Notes under the pieces: generated by a model | What the model was told of the DNA's origin: nothing | The model's input: only the letters and a program-made list of their open reading frames with translations | The model's database searches: none | Translations under genes and position numbers: made by a program | Assembly (NCBI RefSeq): GCF_900115715.1 | Contig: NZ_FOXM01000017.1 | Location: 33,988-97,987 of the forward strand | DNA length: 64,000 bases | Origin: Geopseudomonas sagittaria | Lineage (GTDB): Bacteria; Pseudomonadota; Gammaproteobacteria; Pseudomonadales; Pseudomonadaceae | Direction of reading: 5' to 3' | Shown here: positions 46,088 to 53,381 of the stretch, in pieces | Position numbering within the stretch: the stretch's first letter is position 1 | Layout: every line of letters begins with the position of its first letter

Positions 46088-47326
46088 ATGCGCCGATTCG
46101 TCTGCCTCAGCCTGCTGCTGCTCGGTTTCGCCGTTCACGCCGCGCCGACCGTCGATCCCCTGCGGATCGGCCTCAGCTACCCCCGCACCGGCAATGACAA
46201 GGCCGAGGGCCTCGAGCAGATGCGCGGCGCCCTGCTGGCGATCGACGAGATCAATGCCGGCGGCGGGGTGCTCGGCCGTCCGCTGCACCTGGAAACCGCC
46301 AACAGCGCCTCGCGGGCGGAAACCGCGGTGAAGACTGTCGACCGCCTGCAGGCGCGCGGCGTGGCCATGGTCTTCGGCGGCGCCACCAGCGAGGAAGTGC
46401 TCGCCGCCAGCCAGCGCGCCCGCGAGCACGGCCTGCTGTACTTCGCCACCCTCGCCTATGCCAACGAAGTGACCGGCCAGCACGGCCACCGCTACCTGTT
46501 CCGCGAGTCGGGCAGCGCGCACATGAGCGCCCGGGTCCTCGGCGAGTACCTGGCCATCCACCAGCCGCGCCGGCGCTATTTCCATATCACCCGCGACGAT
46601 GCCTGGGGCAACAGCATGGAGCGCGCGCTGCGCGACAGCACCGCCACCCAGGACAAGGCCCGTCATGGCCGGCGCAGCCTGGCGGCCAACGCCGCACGCC
46701 TGGCGGACATGCGCAAGGCCCTGGAGGCTGCCAGCAAGAGCGAGGCGGACATGCTGGTGCTCAACCTGCTCGGCAACGACCTGGTGAAGATGCTGCGCCT
46801 GGTCGAGCAGCAGGGCCTCAACCGGCGCCTGCAGATCATCGTGCCGCACCTGACCAAGCCGCTGGTCGAGCAGGCCGGCCCCGCCCTGATGGCCGGCGTG
46901 ATCGGCACCGAAACCTGGACCTGGCGGGTCGCCGAGATGGAGAAAAGCACGGCCGGGGCGAACTTCGTCAAGACCTTCATCGCCCAGCATCAGGAGTACC
47001 CCGGCAGCACCGCCGCCTCCACCTACGCCATCGTCCGCCAGTGGGCCGCCGCCGTGGAGCGCGCCGGCAGCAGCGACAGCCAAGCGGTGATCCAGGCGCT
47101 CGAGGGCCACCAGTACCAGTTGCTCAAGGGCCCGCAGGAATGGCGCGCCTTCGATCACCAGAACCTGCAGGACATCTATGCCGTACGCGTGCGACCACGC
47201 GACGAGATCATGAAGGGACAGCTGAAACAGGATTATTTCGAGATCATCTACCGCATGAAGGGTGAACAGGCCGCGGTTTCCCTCGAGGACTGGGAGCAGG
47301 AACGCGACAGCCTGACCCTCGAGTAA
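46088..47326 (+). CDS. periplasmic type I substrate-binding protein, copy 1
   Basis: 412-residue protein of the branched-chain amino acid/amide-binding type (Peripla_BP_6). A signal peptide ends near residue 19 (AVHAAPT). LRIGLSYPRTG opens the binding fold and GVIGTETWTWR lies in the second lobe. Start ATG 46088 after AAGGAAAGG. The next gene is a full-length homologue with the same C-terminal block (GPQEWRA, DHQNLQ, RDEIMK, QDYFEI). No ABC permease or ATPase gene is adjacent, so it may serve a distant transporter or a sensor. Confidence 0.88.
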   Translation: MRRFVCLSLLLLGFAVHAAPTVDPLRIGLSYPRTGNDKAEGLEQMRGALLAIDEINAGGGVLGRPLHLETANSASRAETAVKTVDRLQARGVAMVFGGATSEEVLAASQRAREHGLLYFATLAYANEVTGQHGHRYLFRESGSAHMSARVLGEYLAIHQPRRRYFHITRDDAWGNSMERALRDSTATQDKARHGRRSLAANAARLADMRKALEAASKSEADMLVLNLLGNDLVKMLRLVEQQGLNRRLQIIVPHLTKPLVEQAGPALMAGVIGTETWTWRVAEMEKSTAGANFVKTFIAQHQEYPGSTAASTYAIVRQWAAAVERAGSSDSQAVIQALEGHQYQLLKGPQEWRAFDHQNLQDIYAVRVRPRDEIMKGQLKQDYFEIIYRMKGEQAAVSLEDWEQERDSLTLE

Positions 47327-47387
47327 GCCCCTGATTCCCCGAAGAAAAGGCTCTGGAATAGGGGCTTCAAAGCGAATCCCGTCCATC

Positions 47388-47413
47388 GCCGCGCAGTCGA
47401 TCGGCTGCGCGGC
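47388..47413. repeat. hairpin between the two binding-protein genes
   Basis: Perfect 9-bp arms GCCGCGCAG / CTGCGCGGC around an 8-base loop, 62 bases past the first stop. No T tract; it may be a weak terminator or an RNA-stability element. The remainder of the 221-base gap shows only a TATATAAC box near 47523 and a strong AGGAGG ribosome site. Confidence 0.4.
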
Positions 47414-47547
47414 ACAGCCGCCCCGCAGCGGGCGTGACCGGGATCACAAAACACCCCATACCCGCGCTAGACCATCATCTAATGCCCCGCTTCCGCACCG
47501 CCGCGTAAAAGACGCTTGGGCATATATAACAACGACCAGGAGGCCCC

Positions 47548-48795
47548 ATGAAGCGCACTCTTACCGCTCTAGCCCTGTGGGCCGGACTTTGCACCACTGC
47601 CAGTGCTGTAGATCCGATCACCCTCGGGCTGAACTACCCCCGCACCGGCAGCTACAAGGAAGAAGGCCTCGCGCAGATGCGCGGCGCCCTGCTGGCGATC
47701 GACGAACTGAATGCCAAGGGCGGCGTACTTGGCCGGCCGCTGCGCATGATCAGCCGCGATACCGCCTCACGCCCGGAAAAGGCGGTGAACAACGTCAACC
47801 GGCTGATCGATGACGGCGCGGCGATGCTGTTCGGCGGCGCGTCCAGCGCCGTGGCCATCGCCGCCAGCAAGCGTGCCAAGGAACGCGGCATCCTGTACTT
47901 CGGCACCCTCACCTACTCCAACGACACCACCGGCAAGAACGGCCACCGCTACATGTTCCGCGAGTGCAACAACGCGTGGATGAGCGCCCGGGTGCTCGGC
48001 CAGTACCTGACCAAGACCCTGCCGAACAAGCGCTACTTCTACATCACCTCGGACTACACCTGGGGCACCACCACGGAAAGCTCGCTGCGCCAGACCACCG
48101 GCAGCGCCGACACCAGCAAGCACCCCGGCCTCAAGGTACCGTTCCCCGGCGCCCGTCTGGCCGACTATCGCGACGCCCTGACCCAGGCCGCGAGCAGCGA
48201 TGCCGACGTACTCGCCCTGGTACTGTTCGGTGACGACCTGGTGCGCGCCATGCGCATCGCCGAGGACCTCGGCCTGACCCAGCGCATGCAGATCGTCGCC
48301 CCCAACCTGACCCAGAGCATCGTCGAACAGGCCGGCCCCGGCCTGATGCAGGGCGTGATCGGCACCGAGCCGTGGACCTGGCGCGTACCGGAGATGGAAA
48401 AGTCCGAGGCCGGCATGGCCTTCGTCAAGAACTTCACCGAACGCTACGACCTCTACCCGTCCAGCTCGGCCGCCTCGGCCTACAGCATCGTGCACCAGTG
48501 GGCCGACGCGGCGACCCGCGCGCGCAGCCTGGACAGCGAAAGCCTGATCAAGGCCCTGGAAGGCCACAAGTACCAGCTGCTCAAGGGACCGCAGGAGTGG
48601 CGTGCGCTGGACCACCAGAACCTGCAGACCGTCTATGCGGTGAAGGTGAAGTCGCGTGACGAGATCATGAAGGACCGCTCCAGGCAGGACTACTTCGAGA
48701 TCGTCGGCCGCATGGACGGCGCCCTCGCCGCCCAGACCGCGGAAGAATGGAAGCAGGAGCGCACCGCGGCCGGTCAGCCGCCGCAGCTGCAGTAA
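47548..48795 (+). CDS. periplasmic type I substrate-binding protein, copy 2
   Basis: 415-residue paralogue of the preceding gene, homologous over its entire length. A signal peptide ends near residue 20 (TASAVDP). It has LGLNYPRTGSYKEEGL, GVIGTEPWTWRVPEMEKS and the shared C-terminal block. A perfect AGGAGG site precedes ATG 47548. The 221-base gap and its own upstream TATATAAC box suggest separate expression. The ligand is unknown; amino acids or amides are typical for the family. Confidence 0.88.
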   Translation: MKRTLTALALWAGLCTTASAVDPITLGLNYPRTGSYKEEGLAQMRGALLAIDELNAKGGVLGRPLRMISRDTASRPEKAVNNVNRLIDDGAAMLFGGASSAVAIAASKRAKERGILYFGTLTYSNDTTGKNGHRYMFRECNNAWMSARVLGQYLTKTLPNKRYFYITSDYTWGTTTESSLRQTTGSADTSKHPGLKVPFPGARLADYRDALTQAASSDADVLALVLFGDDLVRAMRIAEDLGLTQRMQIVAPNLTQSIVEQAGPGLMQGVIGTEPWTWRVPEMEKSEAGMAFVKNFTERYDLYPSSSAASAYSIVHQWADAATRARSLDSESLIKALEGHKYQLLKGPQEWRALDHQNLQTVYAVKVKSRDEIMKDRSRQDYFEIVGRMDGALAAQTAEEWKQERTAAGQPPQLQ

Positions 48796-49000
48796 CCCCG
48801 CCCCGCCTGCCGTCGCTGGCCACGCCCGTGGCAGCGCCGGCAGGCGGTCATCCCGGCACTGGACACTCCGAGCCGGGACAGCTAAAAGAAGCACAACCCT
48901 TGCAGTTGCAAGCCAGACTGAACATCCGCCTGCAGGATGGCCTGCGCAGCTGGAAAGCCCGGCGCCGCAAACGGCTACCTGCCTGAAGCAGAGACCTGTC

Positions 49001-49819
49001 ATGAGCAACGCCGTCGAGCCCTACAAGTCCGCCCCCTTCGACCTGACCCACAAGCTGACCGTGGAAAAGCACGGCCACACCGCCCTGGTCACCATCAACA
49101 ACCCGCCCGCCAACACCTGGGACCGCGACTCGCTGATCGGCCTGCGCCAGCTGGTCGAGCACCTCAACCGCGACGACGACATCTACGCCCTGGTGATCAG
49201 CGGCCAGGGCGGCAAGTTCTTCAGCGCCGGTGCCGACCTCAAGCTGTTCGCCGACGGCGACAAGGCCCGCGCGCGCAGCATGGCGCGCCTGTTCGGCGAA
49301 GCCTTCGAGGCGCTGCGCGATTTTCGCGGCGTCAGCATCGCCGCGATCAACGGCTACGCCATGGGTGGCGGCCTGGAGTGCGCGCTGGCCTGCGACATCC
49401 GCATCGCCGAGCGCCAGGCGCAACTGGCCCTGCCGGAAGCCGGCGTCGGCCTGCTGCCCTGCGCCGGCGGCACCCAGCACCTGGCCTGGCTGGTCGGCGA
49501 AGGCTGGGCCAAGCGCATGATCCTCTGCGGCGAGCGCCTGGATGCCGAAACCGCCCTGCGCATCGGCCTGGTCGAGCAGGTGGTCGACAGCGGCGAGGCC
49601 CGCGGCCATGCCCTGCTGCTCGCCGCACGGGTGGCCCGGCAGAGCCCGGTGGCGGTGCGCACCATCAAGCCACTGATCCAGGGCGCCCGCCAGCGTGGCC
49701 CGAGCAGTTGGCTGGCCGAGGAGCGCGAGCGCTTCGTCGACCTGTTCGACGCCGACGACACCCGCGAAGGGGTCAACGCCTTCCTGGAAAAACGCGACCC
49801 GCACTGGCGCAATCGCTGA
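49001..49819 (+). CDS. enoyl-CoA hydratase/isomerase family protein
   Basis: 272-residue crotonase-fold enzyme. The oxyanion-hole segments are SGQGGKFFSAGADLK and NGYAMGGGLECALACD. The catalytic glutamate of the hydratase loop appears in ALPEAGVGLLPCAGGTQ. It probably hydrates an unsaturated acyl-CoA in fatty-acid or branched-chain amino acid breakdown. It lies 29 bases before the next crotonase gene; from memory the order matches PA0745-PA0744. Confidence 0.9.
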   Translation: MSNAVEPYKSAPFDLTHKLTVEKHGHTALVTINNPPANTWDRDSLIGLRQLVEHLNRDDDIYALVISGQGGKFFSAGADLKLFADGDKARARSMARLFGEAFEALRDFRGVSIAAINGYAMGGGLECALACDIRIAERQAQLALPEAGVGLLPCAGGTQHLAWLVGEGWAKRMILCGERLDAETALRIGLVEQVVDSGEARGHALLLAARVARQSPVAVRTIKPLIQGARQRGPSSWLAEERERFVDLFDADDTREGVNAFLEKRDPHWRNR

Positions 49820-49848
49820 CACGCGCGGCATGCGCGGGAGACGCTGCA

Positions 49849-50961
49849 ATGAATGTGATTTTCGAAGAGCGCCCCAGCCGTCACGGCTATCGCATCGGCA
49901 TCGCCACCCTGGATGCCGAGAAGAGCCTCAACGCCGTGTCGCTGCCGATGATCGAGGCCCTCGACCATCGCCTGCATGCCTGGCAGGACGATGCCGAGAT
50001 CGCCTGCGTGGTGCTACGCGCCCGCGGCGGCAAGGCCTTCAGCGCCGGCGGCGATGTCCGCCACCTGGCCGAAGCCTGCTGCGCCCACCCCGGAGAGGTG
50101 CCGCCGCTGGCGCGGCGCTTCTTCGCCGACGAATACCGCCTGTACCAGCGCCTGCACCACTACCGCAAGCCGCTGCTGTGCTGGGGCCACGGCTACGTGA
50201 TGGGCGGCGGCCTGGGTCTGATGCAGAGCGCCAGCCTGCGCATCGTCACACCCTCGAGCCGCCTGGCCATGCCGGAAATCAACATCGGCCTGTACCCGGA
50301 CGTCGGCGCCAGCTGGTTTCTCAACCGCCTGCTCGGCCGCCTCGGCCTGTTCCTCGGCCTCAGCGCCTGCCAGCTCAACGCCCGCGACGCCCTCGATCTC
50401 GACCTGGCCGACCGCTTCCTGCTCGACGGCCAGCAGGACGCCCTGCTGCACGGCCTGGTCCAGCTGAACTGGAGCGCGCAGGCCGACAGCCAGCTGCACA
50501 GCCTGCTGCAGGCGCTGGAAAACGAGGCGCTGGCACAGCTGCCCAGCGCCCAGCTGCTGCCGCGGCGCGAACGCATCGACCGCCTGCTCGACGTCAGCGA
50601 CCTGCCGGCGGCCTGGCAGGCGCTGACTGCGCTCAAGGACGACAGCGACCCGCTGCTGGCCCGCGCCGGTGCGACCCTGGCTGCCGGCTGCCCGCTCACC
50701 GCCCATCTGGTCTGGGAGCAGCTGCGTCGCGCGCCCTATCTCTCGCTGGCCGACGTGTTCCGCATGGAGTACGCGATGAGCCTGAACTGCTGCCGCCACC
50801 CGGAATTCGCCGAAGGCGTGCGCGCACGTTTGATCGACAAGGACAACCAGCCGCGCTGGCACTGGCCGGACGTGGCCGCCATCCCCGCCGCCGCCATCGA
50901 GGCCCACTTCGCCCCGACCTGGGAAGGCGAGCACCCGCTGGCCGACCTCCGCGATCACTGA
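49849..50961 (+). CDS. enoyl-CoA hydratase/isomerase family, 3-hydroxyisobutyryl-CoA hydrolase-like
   Basis: 370-residue crotonase-superfamily protein with the longer C-terminal region typical of 3-hydroxyisobutyryl-CoA hydrolases (valine breakdown). Diagnostic segments are RGGKAFSAGGDVR, GYVMGGGLGLM, MPEINIGLYPDVGASWFLN and SLADVFRMEYAMSLNC. Start ATG 49849 behind GGGAG. It is in an operon with the preceding enoyl-CoA hydratase. Confidence 0.88.
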   Translation: MNVIFEERPSRHGYRIGIATLDAEKSLNAVSLPMIEALDHRLHAWQDDAEIACVVLRARGGKAFSAGGDVRHLAEACCAHPGEVPPLARRFFADEYRLYQRLHHYRKPLLCWGHGYVMGGGLGLMQSASLRIVTPSSRLAMPEINIGLYPDVGASWFLNRLLGRLGLFLGLSACQLNARDALDLDLADRFLLDGQQDALLHGLVQLNWSAQADSQLHSLLQALENEALAQLPSAQLLPRRERIDRLLDVSDLPAAWQALTALKDDSDPLLARAGATLAAGCPLTAHLVWEQLRRAPYLSLADVFRMEYAMSLNCCRHPEFAEGVRARLIDKDNQPRWHWPDVAAIPAAAIEAHFAPTWEGEHPLADLRDH

Positions 50962-50986
50962 ATAAGCTCGAGGCCGGAAAGCACAA

Positions 50987-51006
50987 CGGGGCGCCAAGGC
51001 GCCCCG
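50987..51006 (-). terminator. hairpin terminator, copy A
   Basis: 9-bp stem CGGGGCGCC / GGCGCCCCG downstream of the 79-residue lipoprotein gene. Almost the same 30 bases recur at 51392-51421 after the sister gene. It may also terminate the converging crotonase operon. Confidence 0.7.
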
Positions 51007-51062
51007 CTGTCGAACATCCCAAGCCCGGAATCTACCGAGCCCGGGGGCTCGGCAAGTCGCGG

Positions 51063-51302
51063 TCAGTCATCGCGGTCGTGGTGACGACGGCGGCCATCGT
51101 GGCGGTCATCCCGGTCATGCTTGCGGCGACCATCCCAGCGATCATGGCGATAATCACGCCCTTCCCAATGACGGTGGTGGCGATCACCGCCATCCCAATG
51201 GCCATGCCCACCCCGGTAGCCATGGTCATGGTCATCGTCGTAAATCACACACCCCGACAGTCCGAGCACCATCCCCAACAGCAATACGGCAAGACCACGC
51301 AT
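51063..51302 (-). CDS. small His/Asp/Arg-rich lipoprotein
   Basis: 79-residue protein: lipoprotein signal with lipobox LSGC (C18), then a mature part made almost only of His, Asp, Arg, Gly and Trp (for example DHDHGYRGGHGHWDGGDRHH). The composition suggests metal or polyanion binding but no family is recognisable. ATG 51302 has AGAGGAG upstream, so it is a real gene. The signal peptide (MRGLxVLxLG) matches that of the next small gene, indicating duplication with divergent mature parts. Confidence 0.8.
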   Translation of the reverse strand: MRGLAVLLLGMVLGLSGCVIYDDDHDHGYRGGHGHWDGGDRHHRHWEGRDYRHDRWDGRRKHDRDDRHDGRRRHHDRDD

Positions 51303-51397
51303 GATCGGCTCCTCTGCAGCCGTTATCCTGCCTATTGAGATTCGCAGTCGTCCCCGGAGTTCAAAGCGGGCACGCCGAATTCAATGGCCAAAAGCAC

Positions 51398-51421
51398 AAC
51401 GGGGCGCCAAGGCGCCCCGTT
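51398..51421 (-). terminator. hairpin terminator, copy B
   Basis: 11-bp stem AACGGGGCGCC / GGCGCCCCGTT with a 2-base loop, 22 bases past the 60-residue lipoprotein stop, followed on the minus strand by GTGCTTTT. It is a near copy of the hairpin at 50987-51006. Confidence 0.75.
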
Positions 51422-51442
51422 GCAGATCTGCGGCAGCGGCTA

Positions 51443-51625
51443 TCAGCAGTTGCCCTTCTTGGCCTGGCCCGGCGGGCAGAAGCGACCGCCACCATGGCCA
51501 CCGCCGCCGCCACCGATGTCGACATGCACGCCGTCACCCACATCGGCACTCACTCCCGGCACACGCACGCTGCAACCTGCCAGCACGACCACCAGCCCCA
51601 GCATCAACACGGAGAGACCGCGCAT
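51443..51625 (-). CDS. small Gly-rich lipoprotein
   Basis: 60-residue lipoprotein with lipobox LAGC (C18), a stretch of eight glycines interrupted by His, and a C-terminal FCPPGQAKKGNC with two cysteines. GCAGGAGC precedes ATG 51625. Its signal peptide closely resembles that of the 79-residue lipoprotein downstream. Function unknown. Confidence 0.8.
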   Translation of the reverse strand: MRGLSVLMLGLVVVLAGCSVRVPGVSADVGDGVHVDIGGGGGGHGGGRFCPPGQAKKGNC

Positions 51626-51793
51626 GTAAGCTCCTGCAATTCAGTTGGTTGGTTTAAATACAAGACCGCTATTATCGGCATTTGGTTCATCGACCGGTAG
51701 CATGGCACCCGGCCAGCTTTGCCAATCCAGTCACCAAACCGACAGGTAGCCTGCACTTTCCCCGCCGGCCACCCACCGAACAAGAGCCCCACC

Positions 51794-52486
51794 ATGCGCC
51801 TGGACCGCTTCCTCAGCAAGCATCCCGAATTCAACCGCCAGGATGTCCGCCACCTGCTGCTCGCCGGCCGGGTGCGGGTCGACGGCCAGGTGGTTGGCGA
51901 CGGCCGCCGCGCGGTCAACGACTTCAATCGCATCGAACTGGACGAGCGGCTGCTGCAGCCAGGCTACCCGGCGCGCTACCTGATGCTGCACAAGCCCGCA
52001 GGCGTCGTCAGCGCCACCCGTGATCCGCAGCACCGCACCGTGCTCGACCTGCTGCCAGAGAGCGAGCGCGCGGACCTGCACATCGCCGGACGCCTCGACG
52101 GCAACACCACCGGCCTGCTCCTGCTGACCAACGACGGCCAGTGGTCGCGCCGCCTGACCCTGCCGGGCAGCAAGTTGCCCAAGGTCTACCAGGTGGAAAC
52201 CGCCGAGCCGATCGGCCCCGAATACGTGGCAACCTTCGCCCGCGGCATCTACTTCGCCTTCGAGGACCTCACCACCCAACCCGCCCACCTGGAGCTCCTC
52301 GGCAGTTGCCTCGCCCGCCTGACCCTGACCGAGGGCCGCTACCATCAGGTCAAGCGCATGTTCGGCCACTTCCGCAACCGGGTCACCGCCCTGCACCGCG
52401 AAAGCATCGGTCCGATCCGCCTCGACCCGGCCCTGCAACCCGGCCAGTACCGCCCGCTGCGCAGCGAGGAAATCGCCTGTTGCTGA
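51794..52486 (+). CDS. rsuA: RsuA-family rRNA pseudouridine synthase
   Basis: 230-residue enzyme that isomerises uridine in rRNA, most likely U516 of 16S rRNA. The N-terminal S4 RNA-binding domain begins MRLDRFLSKHPEF. The catalytic aspartate is in AGRLDGNTTGLLLLTNDG. C-terminal EGRYHQVKRMFG is a family signature. The start is ATG 51794; upstream sequence in frame has no similarity. Confidence 0.9.
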   Translation: MRLDRFLSKHPEFNRQDVRHLLLAGRVRVDGQVVGDGRRAVNDFNRIELDERLLQPGYPARYLMLHKPAGVVSATRDPQHRTVLDLLPESERADLHIAGRLDGNTTGLLLLTNDGQWSRRLTLPGSKLPKVYQVETAEPIGPEYVATFARGIYFAFEDLTTQPAHLELLGSCLARLTLTEGRYHQVKRMFGHFRNRVTALHRESIGPIRLDPALQPGQYRPLRSEEIACC

Positions 52487-52502
52487 ACGGGCCGGGCGAT
52501 TA

Positions 52503-52520
52503 ATGCCGCTTCGGCATAAA
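52503..52520 (+). terminator. weak hairpin after rsuA
   Basis: ATGCCG, loop CTT, CGGCAT followed by AAAA. A short stem without a T tract on the plus strand; low confidence. Confidence 0.3.
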
Positions 52521-52568
52521 ACGCACTTCACCCCAGGCGCATCTTCTGGTAAAAAGACGGCCTGCCAA

Positions 52569-52642
52569 GCGGGCGTCGTATAATGGTAATACCCTAGCTT
52601 CCCAAGCTAGAGCCGTGGGTTCGATTCCCATCGCCCGCTCCA
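52569..52642 (+). tRNA. tRNA-Gly, anticodon CCC
   Basis: 74 bases fold as a complete cloverleaf. The acceptor stem is GCGGGCG / CGCCCGC, the anticodon stem CTAGC / GCTAG with loop TTCCCAA (anticodon CCC), the T arm contains GGTTCGATTCC, and CCA is encoded. It decodes GGG glycine codons. Confidence 0.96.
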
Positions 52643-52683
52643 GACACTGTTTCCCGCATGCCCTGCATGTTGCGGAAACCCAG

Positions 52684-52711
52684 AAAAACCGGCCCTTGCG
52701 CCGGTTTTTTT
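52684..52711 (+). terminator. intrinsic terminator of tRNA-Gly
   Basis: 10-bp stem AAAAACCGGC / GCCGGTTTTT with a 6-base loop and a T run, 42 bases after the tRNA. Confidence 0.9.
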
Positions 52712-52851
52712 GTGCCCGCCATTTCCCGCAGCGGCCGTGCAGACCAGCCTCCCGCGCCGTCGCCGGCCTCCTCGCCAAGCCCCTGCCGTTTTGCGACGCC
52801 GGCACCGGCTCTGGCATCATCAACCGCATTCGTCTATTCAGGACCGCCAGC

Positions 52852-53289
52852 ATGTCAGCCAGCACACAACCCGTATTTGGCGTCGGCGATGCCTCGTTCC
52901 AGGCCGCCGGCGGCGTAGAGGGCATCCAGCGCCTGGTCGACGACTTCTACCGGATCATGGAGGAGTCCAGCGAGGCCGCGACCATCCGCGGCATGCACCC
53001 GCAAGACCTAGCCCCGGCACGCGACAAGCTCACGCGCTTTCTCTGCGGCTGGCTGGGCGGCCCGAAGCTGTACGCCGAGAAATACGGCAGCATCGTCATC
53101 CCGCAGTTCCACGCCCGCTGGCCCATCGGCGCGGCCGACAGCGAGGCCTGGCTGCTGTGCATGGAAAGGGCCATCGCCCGCCAGCCCTATAGCGCGGACT
53201 TTGCCCACTACCTGCTCAAGCAGCTGCGCGTGCCGGCCGAACGCATCGTGCAGGTGTGCCAGCACGCCCAGCGCCAGCCGGGAGACTGA
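52852..53289 (+). CDS. group II truncated haemoglobin
   Basis: 145-residue 2-over-2 globin that binds haem and handles O2 or [19 protein letters not shown] precedes the proximal histidine in [10 protein letters not shown], followed by WLLCMERAI, the classic group II pattern. Start ATG 52852. The gene ends only 13 bases before the CueR-type promoter of the copper ATPase, but that promoter argues against co-transcription being the main control. Confidence 0.91.
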   Translation: MSASTQPVFGVGDASFQAAGGVEGIQRLVDDFYRIMEESSEAATIRGMHPQDLAPARDKLTRFLCGWLGGPKLYAEKYGSIVIPQFHARWPIGAADSEAWLLCMERAIARQPYSADFAHYLLKQLRVPAERIVQVCQHAQRQPGD

Positions 53290-53301
53290 AGCACCACCCG
53301 C

Positions 53302-53332
53302 TTGACCTTGCCACCGCGGCAAGCCTTAGGGT
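53302..53332 (+). promoter_or_regulatory. CueR-type promoter/operator of the copper ATPase gene
   Basis: TTGACC (-35, 53302-53307), a 19-base spacer, TAGGGT (-10, 53327-53332). The spacer contains the dyad CTTGCC-N5-GGCAAG (53307-53323). A long spacer with a central dyad is the hallmark of MerR-family activation, and the dyad matches CueR sites. Confidence 0.8.
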
Positions 53333-53381
53333 GGTCGGCAAGCCGCGACTTCACGGCGCAACCCCGCACCAGGAGGCAGAC

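Noticed and set aside
51301..51700. Plus-strand frames opposite the Gly-rich lipoprotein
   Set aside because: They lack ribosome sites, while the minus-strand frame has a signal peptide, lipobox, ribosome site and terminator.
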